Of a stretch of DNA of 64,000 nt, positions 50,569-59,478 are shown one piece after another. Source of the DNA: Massilia sp. WG5 (lineage in GTDB: Bacteria > Pseudomonadota > Gammaproteobacteria > Burkholderiales > Burkholderiaceae_D); contig NZ_CP012640.2 in the NCBI RefSeq assembly GCF_001412595.2, positions 5,580,001-5,644,000 of the forward strand, given 5' to 3'. The first letter of the stretch is position 1; each line of letters starts with the position of its first letter. The position numbers were made by a program, and so were the translations under genes. The notes under the pieces are model-generated. The model saw nothing but the letters and a program-made list of their open reading frames with translations. It was not told the origin of the DNA and did no database searches.

Positions 50569-51870
50569 CTATTCGCGCTCCTGGTTGCGCGGCGCCAGTG
50601 TGGCGTCGTCGTCGAAGGGCCAGCCGGTATAGGGCGGCACCACGCGCTGGAACTCGTGCGGCATCGAGATCGGCACCTGCAGGCACACGCTCTGGGTCGG
50701 CAGGACTTCCATCCAGTCGCGCACCAGCTCCTTGTAGGCGATCCCGACCGGGCGAATCTTGCGGTCCAGGTCGAACAGGCCGAGCTCGTTCACATTGCCG
50801 TTGTTCTCACGCAGGGCGGTGTCCCAGTCGACCTGGTCGGTGAGCGAAAACCAGGTAAAACCCACCAGCGGTACGCCGTTGTTGCGCACGCGGAGCACAT
50901 TGGCCCATTCCTTGCGCAACCACTGCACCGCCTCGTCGCCGCGCGGACCCTGGCAGAGGTTGGTCTCGGTATGCATTACCGGCAGGCGGTAGCGGTTGTA
51001 GTACTGGTGGGTGATGACGGCGTAGCCGAAGATCTCGCCCGCCGAGCGCGTCAGGCCGTCGGCCGAGACATAGTGCTCGTTGGTCTGGTAATAATCGTTG
51101 CCCATGATGCAGTGGTGCTTCAGATTATTATTCAGGAAAAAGTGGTACTCATCGCGCGTCATGCCGTTGTCGAGCATGTATTCATACATCTCGGAATCGA
51201 CGCGCCGGCCATAGTTGAGGTCGAGCGACAGGAAGCGCCGCGAATTGTAGAGCTCGGCCGGCCCGATGGCCGCCGGGCTTTCGGCGTGGAAATACTCGGT
51301 CGATTCGCTCTGCACGAACAGGGCGTCCGGACGCACCTTCAGGATCGCATGCATGGCCAGGATATTCGCCTTGACCAGATGCTTCATGGCGGTGATGAAG
51401 CTGCGGTCGGTGGTCATCTGCTCGTTCCACCAGCCGTACAGGGCCGAGAACAGGGCGCAGATCGACATCTCGTTGATCGGCGTGTACAGCTGCAGCCAGG
51501 GATAGCGCCGTGCGAAGGCGCCCGCGTAGTCGGCGAACAGCGCGGGGAAATCGGGATTCTGGAAGTTCCCGATCCAGTCCGGCACGCCGAAGTGGCACAG
51601 GTCGACGATCGACGCGACATTGCGCTGGCGCAGGTCGTTAAAGACGAGGTCGGAAAACTCCCAGTCGTAGCGATTCGGACCGAGCCAGGTCCGGTGCAGC
51701 GGCGGACCGTAGCGCAGCACCTTCAGGCCAAGTTCCTGCACCAGCTCAAAGTCGGTGCGCCAATGCTTGTAATGACCGCATTTTTCCAGCTCGTCCATGC
51801 GGACGCGTCCATTCTCGATGGTCGGATTGCTGTTTTCGATACCGGTAGCGAAGATAAATCCTGGAGACAT
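50569..51870 (-). CDS. GH1-like family glycosyl hydrolase
   Basis: 433-residue TIM-barrel glycosidase resembling the family 1 beta-glucosidase group. The acid/base motif appears as YTPINEMSIC (family TxNEP), and a likely nucleophile as MHTETNL; WRTDFELVQELGLKVLRYG and DWEFSDLVFNDLRQ are barrel strands. No signal peptide. The ATG at 51870 has GAGAGG about 11 bases upstream; an ATG five codons earlier is possible. It precedes the exopolysaccharide cluster on the other strand and may act on a related glycan. Confidence 0.75.
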   Translation of the reverse strand: MSPGFIFATGIENSNPTIENGRVRMDELEKCGHYKHWRTDFELVQELGLKVLRYGPPLHRTWLGPNRYDWEFSDLVFNDLRQRNVASIVDLCHFGVPDWIGNFQNPDFPALFADYAGAFARRYPWLQLYTPINEMSICALFSALYGWWNEQMTTDRSFITAMKHLVKANILAMHAILKVRPDALFVQSESTEYFHAESPAAIGPAELYNSRRFLSLDLNYGRRVDSEMYEYMLDNGMTRDEYHFFLNNNLKHHCIMGNDYYQTNEHYVSADGLTRSAGEIFGYAVITHQYYNRYRLPVMHTETNLCQGPRGDEAVQWLRKEWANVLRVRNNGVPLVGFTWFSLTDQVDWDTALRENNGNVNELGLFDLDRKIRPVGIAYKELVRDWMEVLPTQSVCLQVPISMPHEFQRVVPPYTGWPFDDDATLAPRNQERE

Positions 51871-52006
51871 CGGCCCGCCTCTCATCCTGAACGCGTCGTT
51901 TCATTGTAGCCGGGATCGGATTTGCCGTTCCGAACCGTGCGCGCCAGGCATACTGCTGAGTGATAAGCTATGTAATACTTAGACAATATTTCCTGCTGCC
52001 ATCAGC

Positions 52007-53866
52007 ATGTCCACGCTTACCGCGATCCCGGCCGACGCCCTGCGCGCGCCATCGAAGCTGGCGCCGTCCAACCGCCGGCTGGCCGGAGGCTTGCTGGTAT
52101 CGCTGCTGCTGCATGCTCTCCTCCTGTCGCTGCAGTTTGGCATACCGGGGCTGCGGGCCGGCTCGGGCGGCCCCTTGCAAGTGGTGCTGGCGCCGCCGCC
52201 CGTGACCTTGCCGGCGGCTGTGTCGGCGCCTGTGTCCATGCCTGCCGTGACGCCGGCGCCGCCATTGCCCGGCGCCGCCATCGCGCCACCGGCGGACGTC
52301 GCTCCTGCCTCGAAGACCGAGCCGCCGGCGCCACGCAGCGACCGGCCGCAGCCCCACCGCGGATTCAGCTTGCGTGATCCGGCCCCGGCCTTGCCCGCAC
52401 CGCCGGCGCCCAAGCCAGTTGCGCCGGCCCGGCGTGTGCTGCGGCGCAGGCCTCGTCCACGTGTTCAGCCGCCGAGGGAAGCGCTGCATACCGAAGTCAT
52501 CGCCCGCCAGATGAGCGAAGACCCCGGCTTCGTCCTGCCGCAGCCGGAACTCCCCGCATTGACGGACGCACAGGAAGCGCCGACGGAGCCCGAGGACAAG
52601 GCCTCGCCCGCGCCGCAGCTCGCGCGCCAGGCAGACGAAGAACGCGCTGCTGCGGAGCGCGAGCGCGAACTCGCCCAGCAGCGGGCGGCAGAGGAAGAGA
52701 AGCGGGTGGCCGCGCAGCGGGAAGCCGAGCAGGAACGTGCGGACGAAGTGGCGCGGCAGCAGCTGGCCGGGCAGCGCAGGGCGGACGAGCTCGCGCAGCA
52801 GCAGGCGGCCGAGCAGCGCCGCAACGAAGCGCTGGCGCGCCAGCAACAGCAGGAACAGCAGCGCGCGCAGCAACTGGCCGAACAGCGCCGGGCGGAAGAA
52901 TCGGCCCGTCAGCAGCTGGCCGAACAGCAGCGTACACAGCAAGTTGCCGAGCAGCGCCGCGTCGAGGAGCAGGCCCGTCAGGAGTTGGCTGAGAAGCAGC
53001 GCGCCCAACAACTGGCCGAGCAGCGCCGTACGGAAGAATTGGCGCGTCAGCAGCTGGCTGAGCAGCAGCGTGCACAGCAGCTCGCCGAGCAACGCCGCGT
53101 CGAGGAGCAGGCGCGTCAGCAGTTGGCTGAGCAGCAGCGTGCACAGCAACTGGCCGAGCAGCGCCAGGCCGAAGAACGTGCCCAACAGGCAGCAGCGCGC
53201 CAGCGTGCCGAGGAGCTGGTGCGCCAGCAAGCGGCGCAAGCCGAGGCGGCGCAGCGCCTGGCCCGGCAGGAAACAGCGCCCGCCCAGCCCGCCGCCGGCC
53301 TGGGCGGCCCGGCGCGCGCCGACAGCGGCGCAGGTTCCGATCTCGGCGCGAGAACGGGCACGGGCAGCGGACTGGGCGCCAGCGCCGGCTCGCGCGGCCT
53401 GCCTGGCAGGGATTTCGGTTCGCGCGCCCGCGAACTGCTGCGCGGTATCGACGTCGCGAAAGCCGTGCCGCCAGTCATGCAGGCCGCCGAGCAGGCCCGG
53501 CAGGCCGTCCGGCGCGCCCTGGCCGATGCCGCACGGCGCGACGTACCGCTGCGCCTCTACCTAGACAGCGTGCGCCAGAAGATCGAACGCAACGCCATCG
53601 TGGGCCGGATGCAGCTGTCCAGCGGTGCGGTGCACACCGATCCCGTGGTCAGCATCGCCATCCGCAGCGATGGCAGCATCGAGGACGTGACCATCCTCCG
53701 CTCCAGTGGACGGCCTGACATCGACGAGGTCGTGCGCCGCATCGTCAACCTGAATGCGCGCTACTCGGCCTTTCCGCCCAACGTTGCCGCCAATTACGAC
53801 GTAATCGAACTGCGCCGGATCTGGACCTTCACCGAGGTCCTGCGCCTGGTGGAAGAGGTACGCTGA
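52007..53866 (+). CDS. TonB/TolA-like envelope protein with long coiled coil
   Basis: 619-residue protein with TonB architecture: N-terminal TM helix LLVSLLLHALLLSLQFG (residues 29-45), Pro/Ala-rich stretch (60-150), a very long Gln/Glu/Arg/Ala coiled coil (about 195-425) and a C-terminal TonB-like domain (about 525-619; VSIAIRSDGSIEDVTILRSSGRPDID, LNARYSAFPP). The coil contains four near-identical 23-residue units. No exbB/exbD or tolQ/tolR genes are adjacent. It lies 134 bp before the Wza-like gene, so a role in exopolysaccharide export or envelope spanning is inferred. Confidence 0.78.
   Translation: MSTLTAIPADALRAPSKLAPSNRRLAGGLLVSLLLHALLLSLQFGIPGLRAGSGGPLQVVLAPPPVTLPAAVSAPVSMPAVTPAPPLPGAAIAPPADVAPASKTEPPAPRSDRPQPHRGFSLRDPAPALPAPPAPKPVAPARRVLRRRPRPRVQPPREALHTEVIARQMSEDPGFVLPQPELPALTDAQEAPTEPEDKASPAPQLARQADEERAAAERERELAQQRAAEEEKRVAAQREAEQERADEVARQQLAGQRRADELAQQQAAEQRRNEALARQQQQEQQRAQQLAEQRRAEESARQQLAEQQRTQQVAEQRRVEEQARQELAEKQRAQQLAEQRRTEELARQQLAEQQRAQQLAEQRRVEEQARQQLAEQQRAQQLAEQRQAEERAQQAAARQRAEELVRQQAAQAEAAQRLARQETAPAQPAAGLGGPARADSGAGSDLGARTGTGSGLGASAGSRGLPGRDFGSRARELLRGIDVAKAVPPVMQAAEQARQAVRRALADAARRDVPLRLYLDSVRQKIERNAIVGRMQLSSGAVHTDPVVSIAIRSDGSIEDVTILRSSGRPDIDEVVRRIVNLNARYSAFPPNVAANYDVIELRRIWTFTEVLRLVEEVR
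52910..53185 (+). repeat. Four 69-bp tandem repeats
   Basis: Inside the TonB/TolA-like gene, four consecutive 69-bp units each encode QQLAEQQRAQQLAEQRRVEE plus QAR with few changes. A shorter degenerate unit precedes them. Such arrays can change copy number by slippage or recombination. Confidence 0.85.
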
Positions 53867-54000
53867 CCGTCCGGGGCAGCGCAAAGCGTGCTCACTGCTG
53901 ACCTGAGCCTGCCGTTTGACGTGCATTAAAGCCATTCCGGGTAGGGGGCTTACCCTGACTCTGATCGCCAGAGGCTGGCAGCACATTCAACGGGCAACAA

Positions 54001-55125
54001 ATGAACGCTTCCACTACGCAATTTCTGGCACGCGCCTGCACCGCCGTGCTGGCGCCTGCATTTGCACTCGTTCTGGCAGGCTGCACATCTTCCATTCATT
54101 TCCGCTCACAGGACAAGGCCGACGCGGACGAGCCTGCGCCACCGACGGAAATGATCACCGAAAAGCTGATCGCCGCCGAGCGCCAGCAGCACCACGAACA
54201 GGCCAACACCGACCTCGAAAAGCTGCTGGTGCCGGACCCGCCGCCGTATGCCATCGGCAGCGGCGACGTGCTGTCGATCGTCGTATGGGACCATCCCGAG
54301 CTGGCCGGCAACGCCATGAGCGCAGGCGCGCTCCCGCCCGATCCGAGCGGCGCCAACGCCGCGGCGCCCGGCTTCGTGGTCGACCACCAGGGCCGCATCC
54401 AGTTTCCGCTGATCGGGATGGTTGCCGTCGACGGCATGACCGAGGAGCAGGCGCGGGCGCTGCTGACGACGAAGCTGGCGAAATACCTGGCCAACCCGAA
54501 CCTCACGCTGCGGGTGCAGGCGTACCGGAGCAAGCGCGTGTACGTCGATGGCGAGGTCAAGTCGCCCGGCCTGCAGGCCATCAACGACATTCCGATGACC
54601 CTGGTCGAAGCGATCAACCGTTCGGGCGGCCTGCTGCCCAGCGCCGACCAGAGCCGCATCGTGCTGGAGCGCGGCAAGCAGCGCTACCGCGTGAACCTGC
54701 GCGACCTCGTGCAGAAGGGCATCAACCCCGGCCTCGTCATGCTGGCGCCGGGAGACGTGGTGCGCGTGCACTCGCGCGACGAGAGCAAGGTCTTCGTTTC
54801 CGGCGAAGTCCTGACGCCGAAAGCCCTGACGATGCACGACGGCCGCCTGACCCTCAACGAGGCGCTCGGCGAGAGCGGCGGCATCAGCCCGCTGAGCGGT
54901 GACGCTCGCCAGGTCTACGTGGTGCGCAAGAACGCCGACCGCACCCGCGTGTTCCAACTCGACGCCCGCGTCGCCGGCTCGCTCGCGATGGCCGAGTCCT
55001 TCGAACTGCAGCCGAAAGACATCGTCTACGTGGCCGCTACACCGCTGGCCAACTGGAACCGCAACCTGAGCCTGCTGATTCCGGGCGCGCTGACGTCGGC
55101 GGTGAGCGCGACCACCAGGCCTTGA
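54001..55125 (+). CDS. Outer membrane polysaccharide export lipoprotein (Wza-like)
   Basis: 374-residue lipoprotein (lipobox LVLAGC near residue 27) of the polysaccharide biosynthesis/export family that forms the outer membrane channel for exopolysaccharide. The PES domain has YAIGSGDVLSIVVWDHPEL and VDHQGRIQFPLIGMV; two SLBB-type domains follow (VYVDGEVKSPGLQ, VFVSGEVLTPKAL). The next gene, a Wzc-like kinase, starts 23 bp on. Confidence 0.92.
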   Translation: MNASTTQFLARACTAVLAPAFALVLAGCTSSIHFRSQDKADADEPAPPTEMITEKLIAAERQQHHEQANTDLEKLLVPDPPPYAIGSGDVLSIVVWDHPELAGNAMSAGALPPDPSGANAAAPGFVVDHQGRIQFPLIGMVAVDGMTEEQARALLTTKLAKYLANPNLTLRVQAYRSKRVYVDGEVKSPGLQAINDIPMTLVEAINRSGGLLPSADQSRIVLERGKQRYRVNLRDLVQKGINPGLVMLAPGDVVRVHSRDESKVFVSGEVLTPKALTMHDGRLTLNEALGESGGISPLSGDARQVYVVRKNADRTRVFQLDARVAGSLAMAESFELQPKDIVYVAATPLANWNRNLSLLIPGALTSAVSATTRP

Positions 55126-55148
55126 TCAAATGCACGGAGCATGACTTC

Positions 55149-57434
55149 ATGAATATCCATGGCGAACCGAATTCCCTGAGCCGCGTCGTCCACCCCAGCC
55201 CCATCGCCGGCATTCCCTTCGATGCCCGTACCGTCGAGGGCTCGCCCGACGAGCCGGCGTTCGACCTCAAGGGCTATTTCCACACGCTCTACGACAACCG
55301 CTGGCTGATCGGCGGGATCACTGCCTTCATCACCCTGGTCGCGGTGCTCTACGCCCTCGTCGCCAAGCCGGTCTACGAGTCCAACCTGATGATCCACGTC
55401 GAGGAGGAAAGTCCGAACGCATCGAAGAACATCCTGAGCGAGGCCTCCTCCCTGTTCGAAACCAAGAAGGCCGCCATCGCCGAGATGGAGCTGCTGCGCT
55501 CGCGCATGGTGGTCTCGCGCGCCGTGGACAACCTCCAGCTCTACATCGACGTCCAGCCGAAATACTTTCCGATCGCCGGGTTCTGGTTCGCCAACCAGAA
55601 CAACAACGGGCTCTCCGATCCCGGCCTGTTCGGCTACGGCGGCTATGTCTGGGGAGCGGAGAAGGCCGAGGTGTCCGTGTTCGAGGTACCCGAATCCTGG
55701 CTGGGCCGCGAATTCAACCTGACCGCACTCGGCAATGGCCGCTACCGCTTTTCCGGCGGCGGCCAGCGCATCGTGTTCGACGGCGCCGTCGGTCTGGGTT
55801 ACCGGGTGCCGACGCCGGAAGGGATGGTGGAGCTGAAGGTCGACCGCATGGCGGCGAATCCCGGCGCACGCTTCCGCCTCCGCCGCATCTCGCGGGTGGC
55901 GATGATCCAGGCAATCCAGAGCGCACTCGTCATCACCGAGCAGGGCAAGCAATCCGGCATCATCGAGGTCAAGCTGCAGGGAGAGAATGCACGCCGTACC
56001 CATACCCTGCTGAGCGAGATCGGTCGCGAATACATGCGCCAGAACCTGGCGCGCAAGACCGAGGAAGCGGAAAAGTCGCTGGCCTTCCTGAACCAGCAGC
56101 TGCCCATCCTCAAGCGCCAGCTCGAGCAGGCCGAAGACCGCTACAACCAGTTCCGTAATGCGAACGGGACCGTGGACCTGCAGGAAGAGGCACGGATGAG
56201 CCTGGCTCAGGCTGCCGCGGCCCGTGCGCGCCGCATCGACCTGATCCAGAAGAAGACCGAATTGCTGTCGCGCTTCACCGAAGACCATCCGGTGGTGGCC
56301 GCCATCAACCGCCAGCGCAAGGAAGTCGACGCCGAGATCGAGGAAGTCAATGCACGCATCAAGGCCTTGCCGGTGCTGGAGCAGGACGAAGCGCGCCTGA
56401 CCCGTGACATCAAGGTCAACACCGACCTCTACACTGCACTGTCGAACACGGCCCAGCAGCTGCGCCTGATTTCCGTCGGACGCGTCAGCAATGTGCGCAT
56501 GGTCGATGCGCCGGTGCCGCCGGAGAAGCCGATCAAGCCGAACCGTCCGCTGATCGTCGCCCTCGCCGTGGTCACCGGTCTCTTCCTTGGCACCCTAGTG
56601 GCGTTCGCACGCAAGGCGATGAAGGGCGGGATCGACGATCCGCAGAGGATCGAACGGCTGCTGCGCGCGCGGGTGGTCTACGCGACCATTCCGCACAGCA
56701 GCAACCAGGACAAGCTGACGCGCAAGACAAGGGACGACGCCGAGCCCTTGCCCCTGCTGGCGAACATCATTCCCGAGGACGCCGCGGTGGAAAGCCTGCG
56801 CAGCTTCAGGGCGGCGCTGCAGTTTTCCATGCCCCACTTCAAGAACAATGTCGTGATGTTTGCCGGGCCCACCCATGGCCTGGGCAAATCCTTTGTGTCG
56901 GCGAACTTCGCAGCCGTGATGGCGGCGGCCGGCAAGCGCGTGCTGCTGATCGATGCGGACTTCCGCAGCGGCCGCCTGCACCGCTATTTCGGCGTCAATC
57001 CCGACCAGGGCTTGTCCAAGGCAATCAGCGGCGCGGCCAGCGCCACGGAAATCATCCACCACAACGTGGTCGAAAACCTGGACTTCATTCCGACCGGTCC
57101 GCTGCCGCCGAACCGCTCCGAATTCCTGCTGGACGTGAACCTCAGTGCGCTGCTCGATACCCTGAGCGCCGATTACGACCTGGTCCTGATCGACACCCCG
57201 CCGATCCTGGCTGCAGCGGATGCGCTGATCATCGGCGCCCAAGCCGGCGCCGTCTTCCTCCTTGCGCGCGCAAGCGTGACGACCGAGGCTGAAATCACCG
57301 AGTCGATCAAGCGGCTGAACTATGCCGGCATGTCTCCGCAAGGGGTGCTGTTCAACGATATGACTTATGGCATCGCCCGTTACAGCACCTTGCACCAGGC
57401 CAGCCCGGCCAACCAGCTGGCATTCACCGGTTAA
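55149..57434 (+). CDS. Polysaccharide co-polymerase/BY-kinase (Wzc-like)
   Basis: 761-residue inner membrane protein controlling polysaccharide polymerisation and export. TM1 (residues about 50-70) and TM2 (about 455-475, preceded by the PPEKPIKPNRP motif) bracket a periplasmic Wzz-type domain with a coiled coil. The cytoplasmic kinase has Walker A FAGPTHGLGKSF, Walker A' LLIDADFRSGRL and Walker B LVLIDTPPIL. The C-terminus has only two tyrosines (TYGIARYS), so the usual Tyr cluster is reduced. ATG 55149 has CGGAG ten bases upstream; TTG 55122 is the other option. Confidence 0.9.
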   Translation: MNIHGEPNSLSRVVHPSPIAGIPFDARTVEGSPDEPAFDLKGYFHTLYDNRWLIGGITAFITLVAVLYALVAKPVYESNLMIHVEEESPNASKNILSEASSLFETKKAAIAEMELLRSRMVVSRAVDNLQLYIDVQPKYFPIAGFWFANQNNNGLSDPGLFGYGGYVWGAEKAEVSVFEVPESWLGREFNLTALGNGRYRFSGGGQRIVFDGAVGLGYRVPTPEGMVELKVDRMAANPGARFRLRRISRVAMIQAIQSALVITEQGKQSGIIEVKLQGENARRTHTLLSEIGREYMRQNLARKTEEAEKSLAFLNQQLPILKRQLEQAEDRYNQFRNANGTVDLQEEARMSLAQAAAARARRIDLIQKKTELLSRFTEDHPVVAAINRQRKEVDAEIEEVNARIKALPVLEQDEARLTRDIKVNTDLYTALSNTAQQLRLISVGRVSNVRMVDAPVPPEKPIKPNRPLIVALAVVTGLFLGTLVAFARKAMKGGIDDPQRIERLLRARVVYATIPHSSNQDKLTRKTRDDAEPLPLLANIIPEDAAVESLRSFRAALQFSMPHFKNNVVMFAGPTHGLGKSFVSANFAAVMAAAGKRVLLIDADFRSGRLHRYFGVNPDQGLSKAISGAASATEIIHHNVVENLDFIPTGPLPPNRSEFLLDVNLSALLDTLSADYDLVLIDTPPILAAADALIIGAQAGAVFLLARASVTTEAEITESIKRLNYAGMSPQGVLFNDMTYGIARYSTLHQASPANQLAFTG

Positions 57435-57573
57435 GACTGCATCAGCGGGGGGGCGCACAAGCCCCCCGCAATCCCGTACTCACTCCTCTTACGCCGTTGG
57501 CGTGTCGCATCCTGCATCCGCGTGTTCCCGTTTCAGCCATCGATTTGTCTCCAAAGACGACGCCCATAAAGAA

Positions 57574-57600
57574 GCGGCCAGATCTCATCGATCTGGCCGC
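57574..57600 (-). terminator. Hairpin after the acyltransferase gene
   Basis: GCGGCCAGAT and ATCTGGCCGC form a perfect 10-bp stem with a 7-nt loop 28 bp past the acyltransferase stop; on the minus strand it is followed by TTCTTTAT. Another GC-only hairpin (57445-57469) follows the Wzc-like gene stop and may end that transcript. Confidence 0.6.
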
Positions 57601-57628
57601 GCGATGCATTTGCCTCGCGCAGCTCAAC

Positions 57629-58831
57629 TTACCGTTCGGTCGATACCGCGCTCCTGTCCCCTTGCGAGGCCGGCCGTTGCAGGAACAGGCGCTTGGCAGC
57701 GCTGCGGATACGGTAGGTCCTCGACTCGAACAGCAGATAGGACAGATAGGCCGAGAACATGATGGTTACCACCATGCCGAGGTAGATCACGGCGTGGATG
57801 GGCACAGCCGGCGAAAGCTGGCGGAGGCCGAGCTGCGTCGTGCTCAAGTGATGCAGCAGACCGATCAGGGGCACATGCAACACGTACAGGCTGAACGAAA
57901 AATTAGCGAAGAAGGTGCCGGCCCGCTGCATCGGCCGCTTTAGCCTCGAAGCCGGCGACGCCTCGAACTGGAAGCTCGACAGCAGCACCAGGTACAGCAG
58001 ACTGCATACGAGATCCTGTCCCAAGGTTCCGATCTCGAATGCATCGAGCTCTCCGGTCAGCCGGAAATAGCCTGCACCCGCGATGGTGAGCAGTCCCCAG
58101 CCCCAGCGGGCCAGGTTGCTGCATTCGATCCGGATGCGCGAGAACAGCACGCCTAGCAGCCAGATCAGGAAGTAGCCGACGATCGCGGTCGGCAGCTTCA
58201 CGCACAGCAGAACGAGCGTGGCAGTACAAGCGATGCGCACCGCCCGCCTGCGCGTCGTGAACGCCACCGTCAGCACAGGAAACAGCAGGTAGTACCAGGT
58301 CTCGTTGGCCAGGCTCCACAGTGGGAAATTGCCGCCGAAATCAAGCAACAGTACACGCTGGAGCCCGACGAGGCTGCCAAGGAAATTCACTGCCGAGTAT
58401 TGGTTGTCCGGAGAGAAGTCGATGCCATCGGTGCTGACGACGCCGGCGGCGGCGGCAAAGAGCAGCGTCAGCAGGAAGGTGGGAATCAACACGGTCCACA
58501 GGCGCGTGACGCGGTCGATCGCATAGCTGGCGATCGCATGCGGCTGCTTGATACGGTTCAGGAGGCTGCCTCCAACCAGCCAGCCGCTGATGACGAAAAA
58601 CACCAGCACTGCCTGATGGGCAAAGCCGCTGAAAAACGCCAAGCCCTTGAACCAGAGCGGCGCATGCGCGACCGCATGCAGACTTGGGTACATTGCTGCG
58701 CGCAAGTGAGCGACGACAACGATAAAGGCTGCCAGACCCCGCAACAGCGAAATCAATATCGAGTGCCAGCTCTCATCGTCGAGCTGACTATGGTGCTGGA
58801 AGGCCAGACGGACCATCTTTCCAGATTGCAT
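57629..58831 (-). CDS. Acyltransferase family 3 membrane protein
   Basis: 400-residue polytopic acyltransferase of the OafA/NodX type, which acetylates surface glycans. The N-terminal motif LLRGLAAFIVVVAHLRA and FFVISGWLVGGSLL are hallmarks; about ten TM helices follow (WTVLIPTFLLTLLFA, WYYLLFPVLTVAF). AAGGAG six bases before the ATG 58831 decides the start. It lies on the opposite strand within the polysaccharide cluster. Confidence 0.88.
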   Translation of the reverse strand: MQSGKMVRLAFQHHSQLDDESWHSILISLLRGLAAFIVVVAHLRAAMYPSLHAVAHAPLWFKGLAFFSGFAHQAVLVFFVISGWLVGGSLLNRIKQPHAIASYAIDRVTRLWTVLIPTFLLTLLFAAAAGVVSTDGIDFSPDNQYSAVNFLGSLVGLQRVLLLDFGGNFPLWSLANETWYYLLFPVLTVAFTTRRRAVRIACTATLVLLCVKLPTAIVGYFLIWLLGVLFSRIRIECSNLARWGWGLLTIAGAGYFRLTGELDAFEIGTLGQDLVCSLLYLVLLSSFQFEASPASRLKRPMQRAGTFFANFSFSLYVLHVPLIGLLHHLSTTQLGLRQLSPAVPIHAVIYLGMVVTIMFSAYLSYLLFESRTYRIRSAAKRLFLQRPASQGDRSAVSTER

Positions 58832-59144
58832 TCGAATCTCCTTGGCGTTGATGAGGCAGGCAATTTTCGTCGGCATTTCGAAAGCAATGAACTTCTGCAA
58901 ATGCCTATTCCACATGCGTGGTCACACACATTTCCCGACAATATCAATCCAATAAGTCGACGCTTTTGAAAAGACGCAAATCCGCGATAGGTAGAGAAGA
59001 CGGAGAAATTCCGCCTGCACCGTGATCATCCGCCATCTTGGCGGCTCACAAATCAAGCGACATATTTCGACGGCTTATTCAGCAATGTATTTACGTTGCT
59101 GAACTGCTCCTTTCAAAGTTTCACAAAATCGGTTCCAGGAAACA
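58832..59144. other. AT-richer intergenic region with a hairpin
   Basis: Between the divergent acyltransferase and flippase genes. Base composition is clearly less GC-rich than the core genome to the left. A CAGCAA/TTGCTG hairpin lies at 59083-59104. No gene is supported; the region probably carries the promoters of both flanking units. Confidence 0.4.
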
Positions 59145-59300
59145 ATGATTTATTCAGCGCCGTCGTCGATCTCAACATTTCGTATTGAAAACAAGGAAAT
59201 GCTGGTTGATGGTCATCAATCCCGCGGATCTCAGCGATACGATAATTCCACAAGAGGATATCGAAGACGTCGAGCGTTCAAAAGAAGCCGCTCCGAGTAA
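59145..59300 (+). CDS. Doubtful small ORF before the flippase gene
   Basis: A 51-codon frame, MIYSAPSSISTFRIENKEML onward, with GGA six bases upstream and an Arg-rich end. It lies in the lower-GC leader of the flippase gene. Codon use and composition do not clearly support expression; it is recorded as a possibility only. No family is recognised. Confidence 0.2.
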   Translation: MIYSAPSSISTFRIENKEMLVDGHQSRGSQRYDNSTRGYRRRRAFKRSRSE

Positions 59301-59478
59301 CTTTCAGGAAATAGATTGGTCGCCCTTAGCCCGCCGGCCTATTCGCATTGGCCAAGCTGACTGCAAGTGCGCCAAGGATTTTTCAAAAAAAGCCCGTTTG
59401 CTGCCCAGATCGCATACGTCCTACTCACTGATGTCATGTATCCGCTTGGGTATGTGGTACAAAGCCATAATTGCCAAT

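Noticed and set aside
52910..53185. Possible CRISPR or intergenic tandem repeat
   Set aside because: The 69-bp repeats are in frame within a coding sequence, have no spacers and encode a coiled coil.
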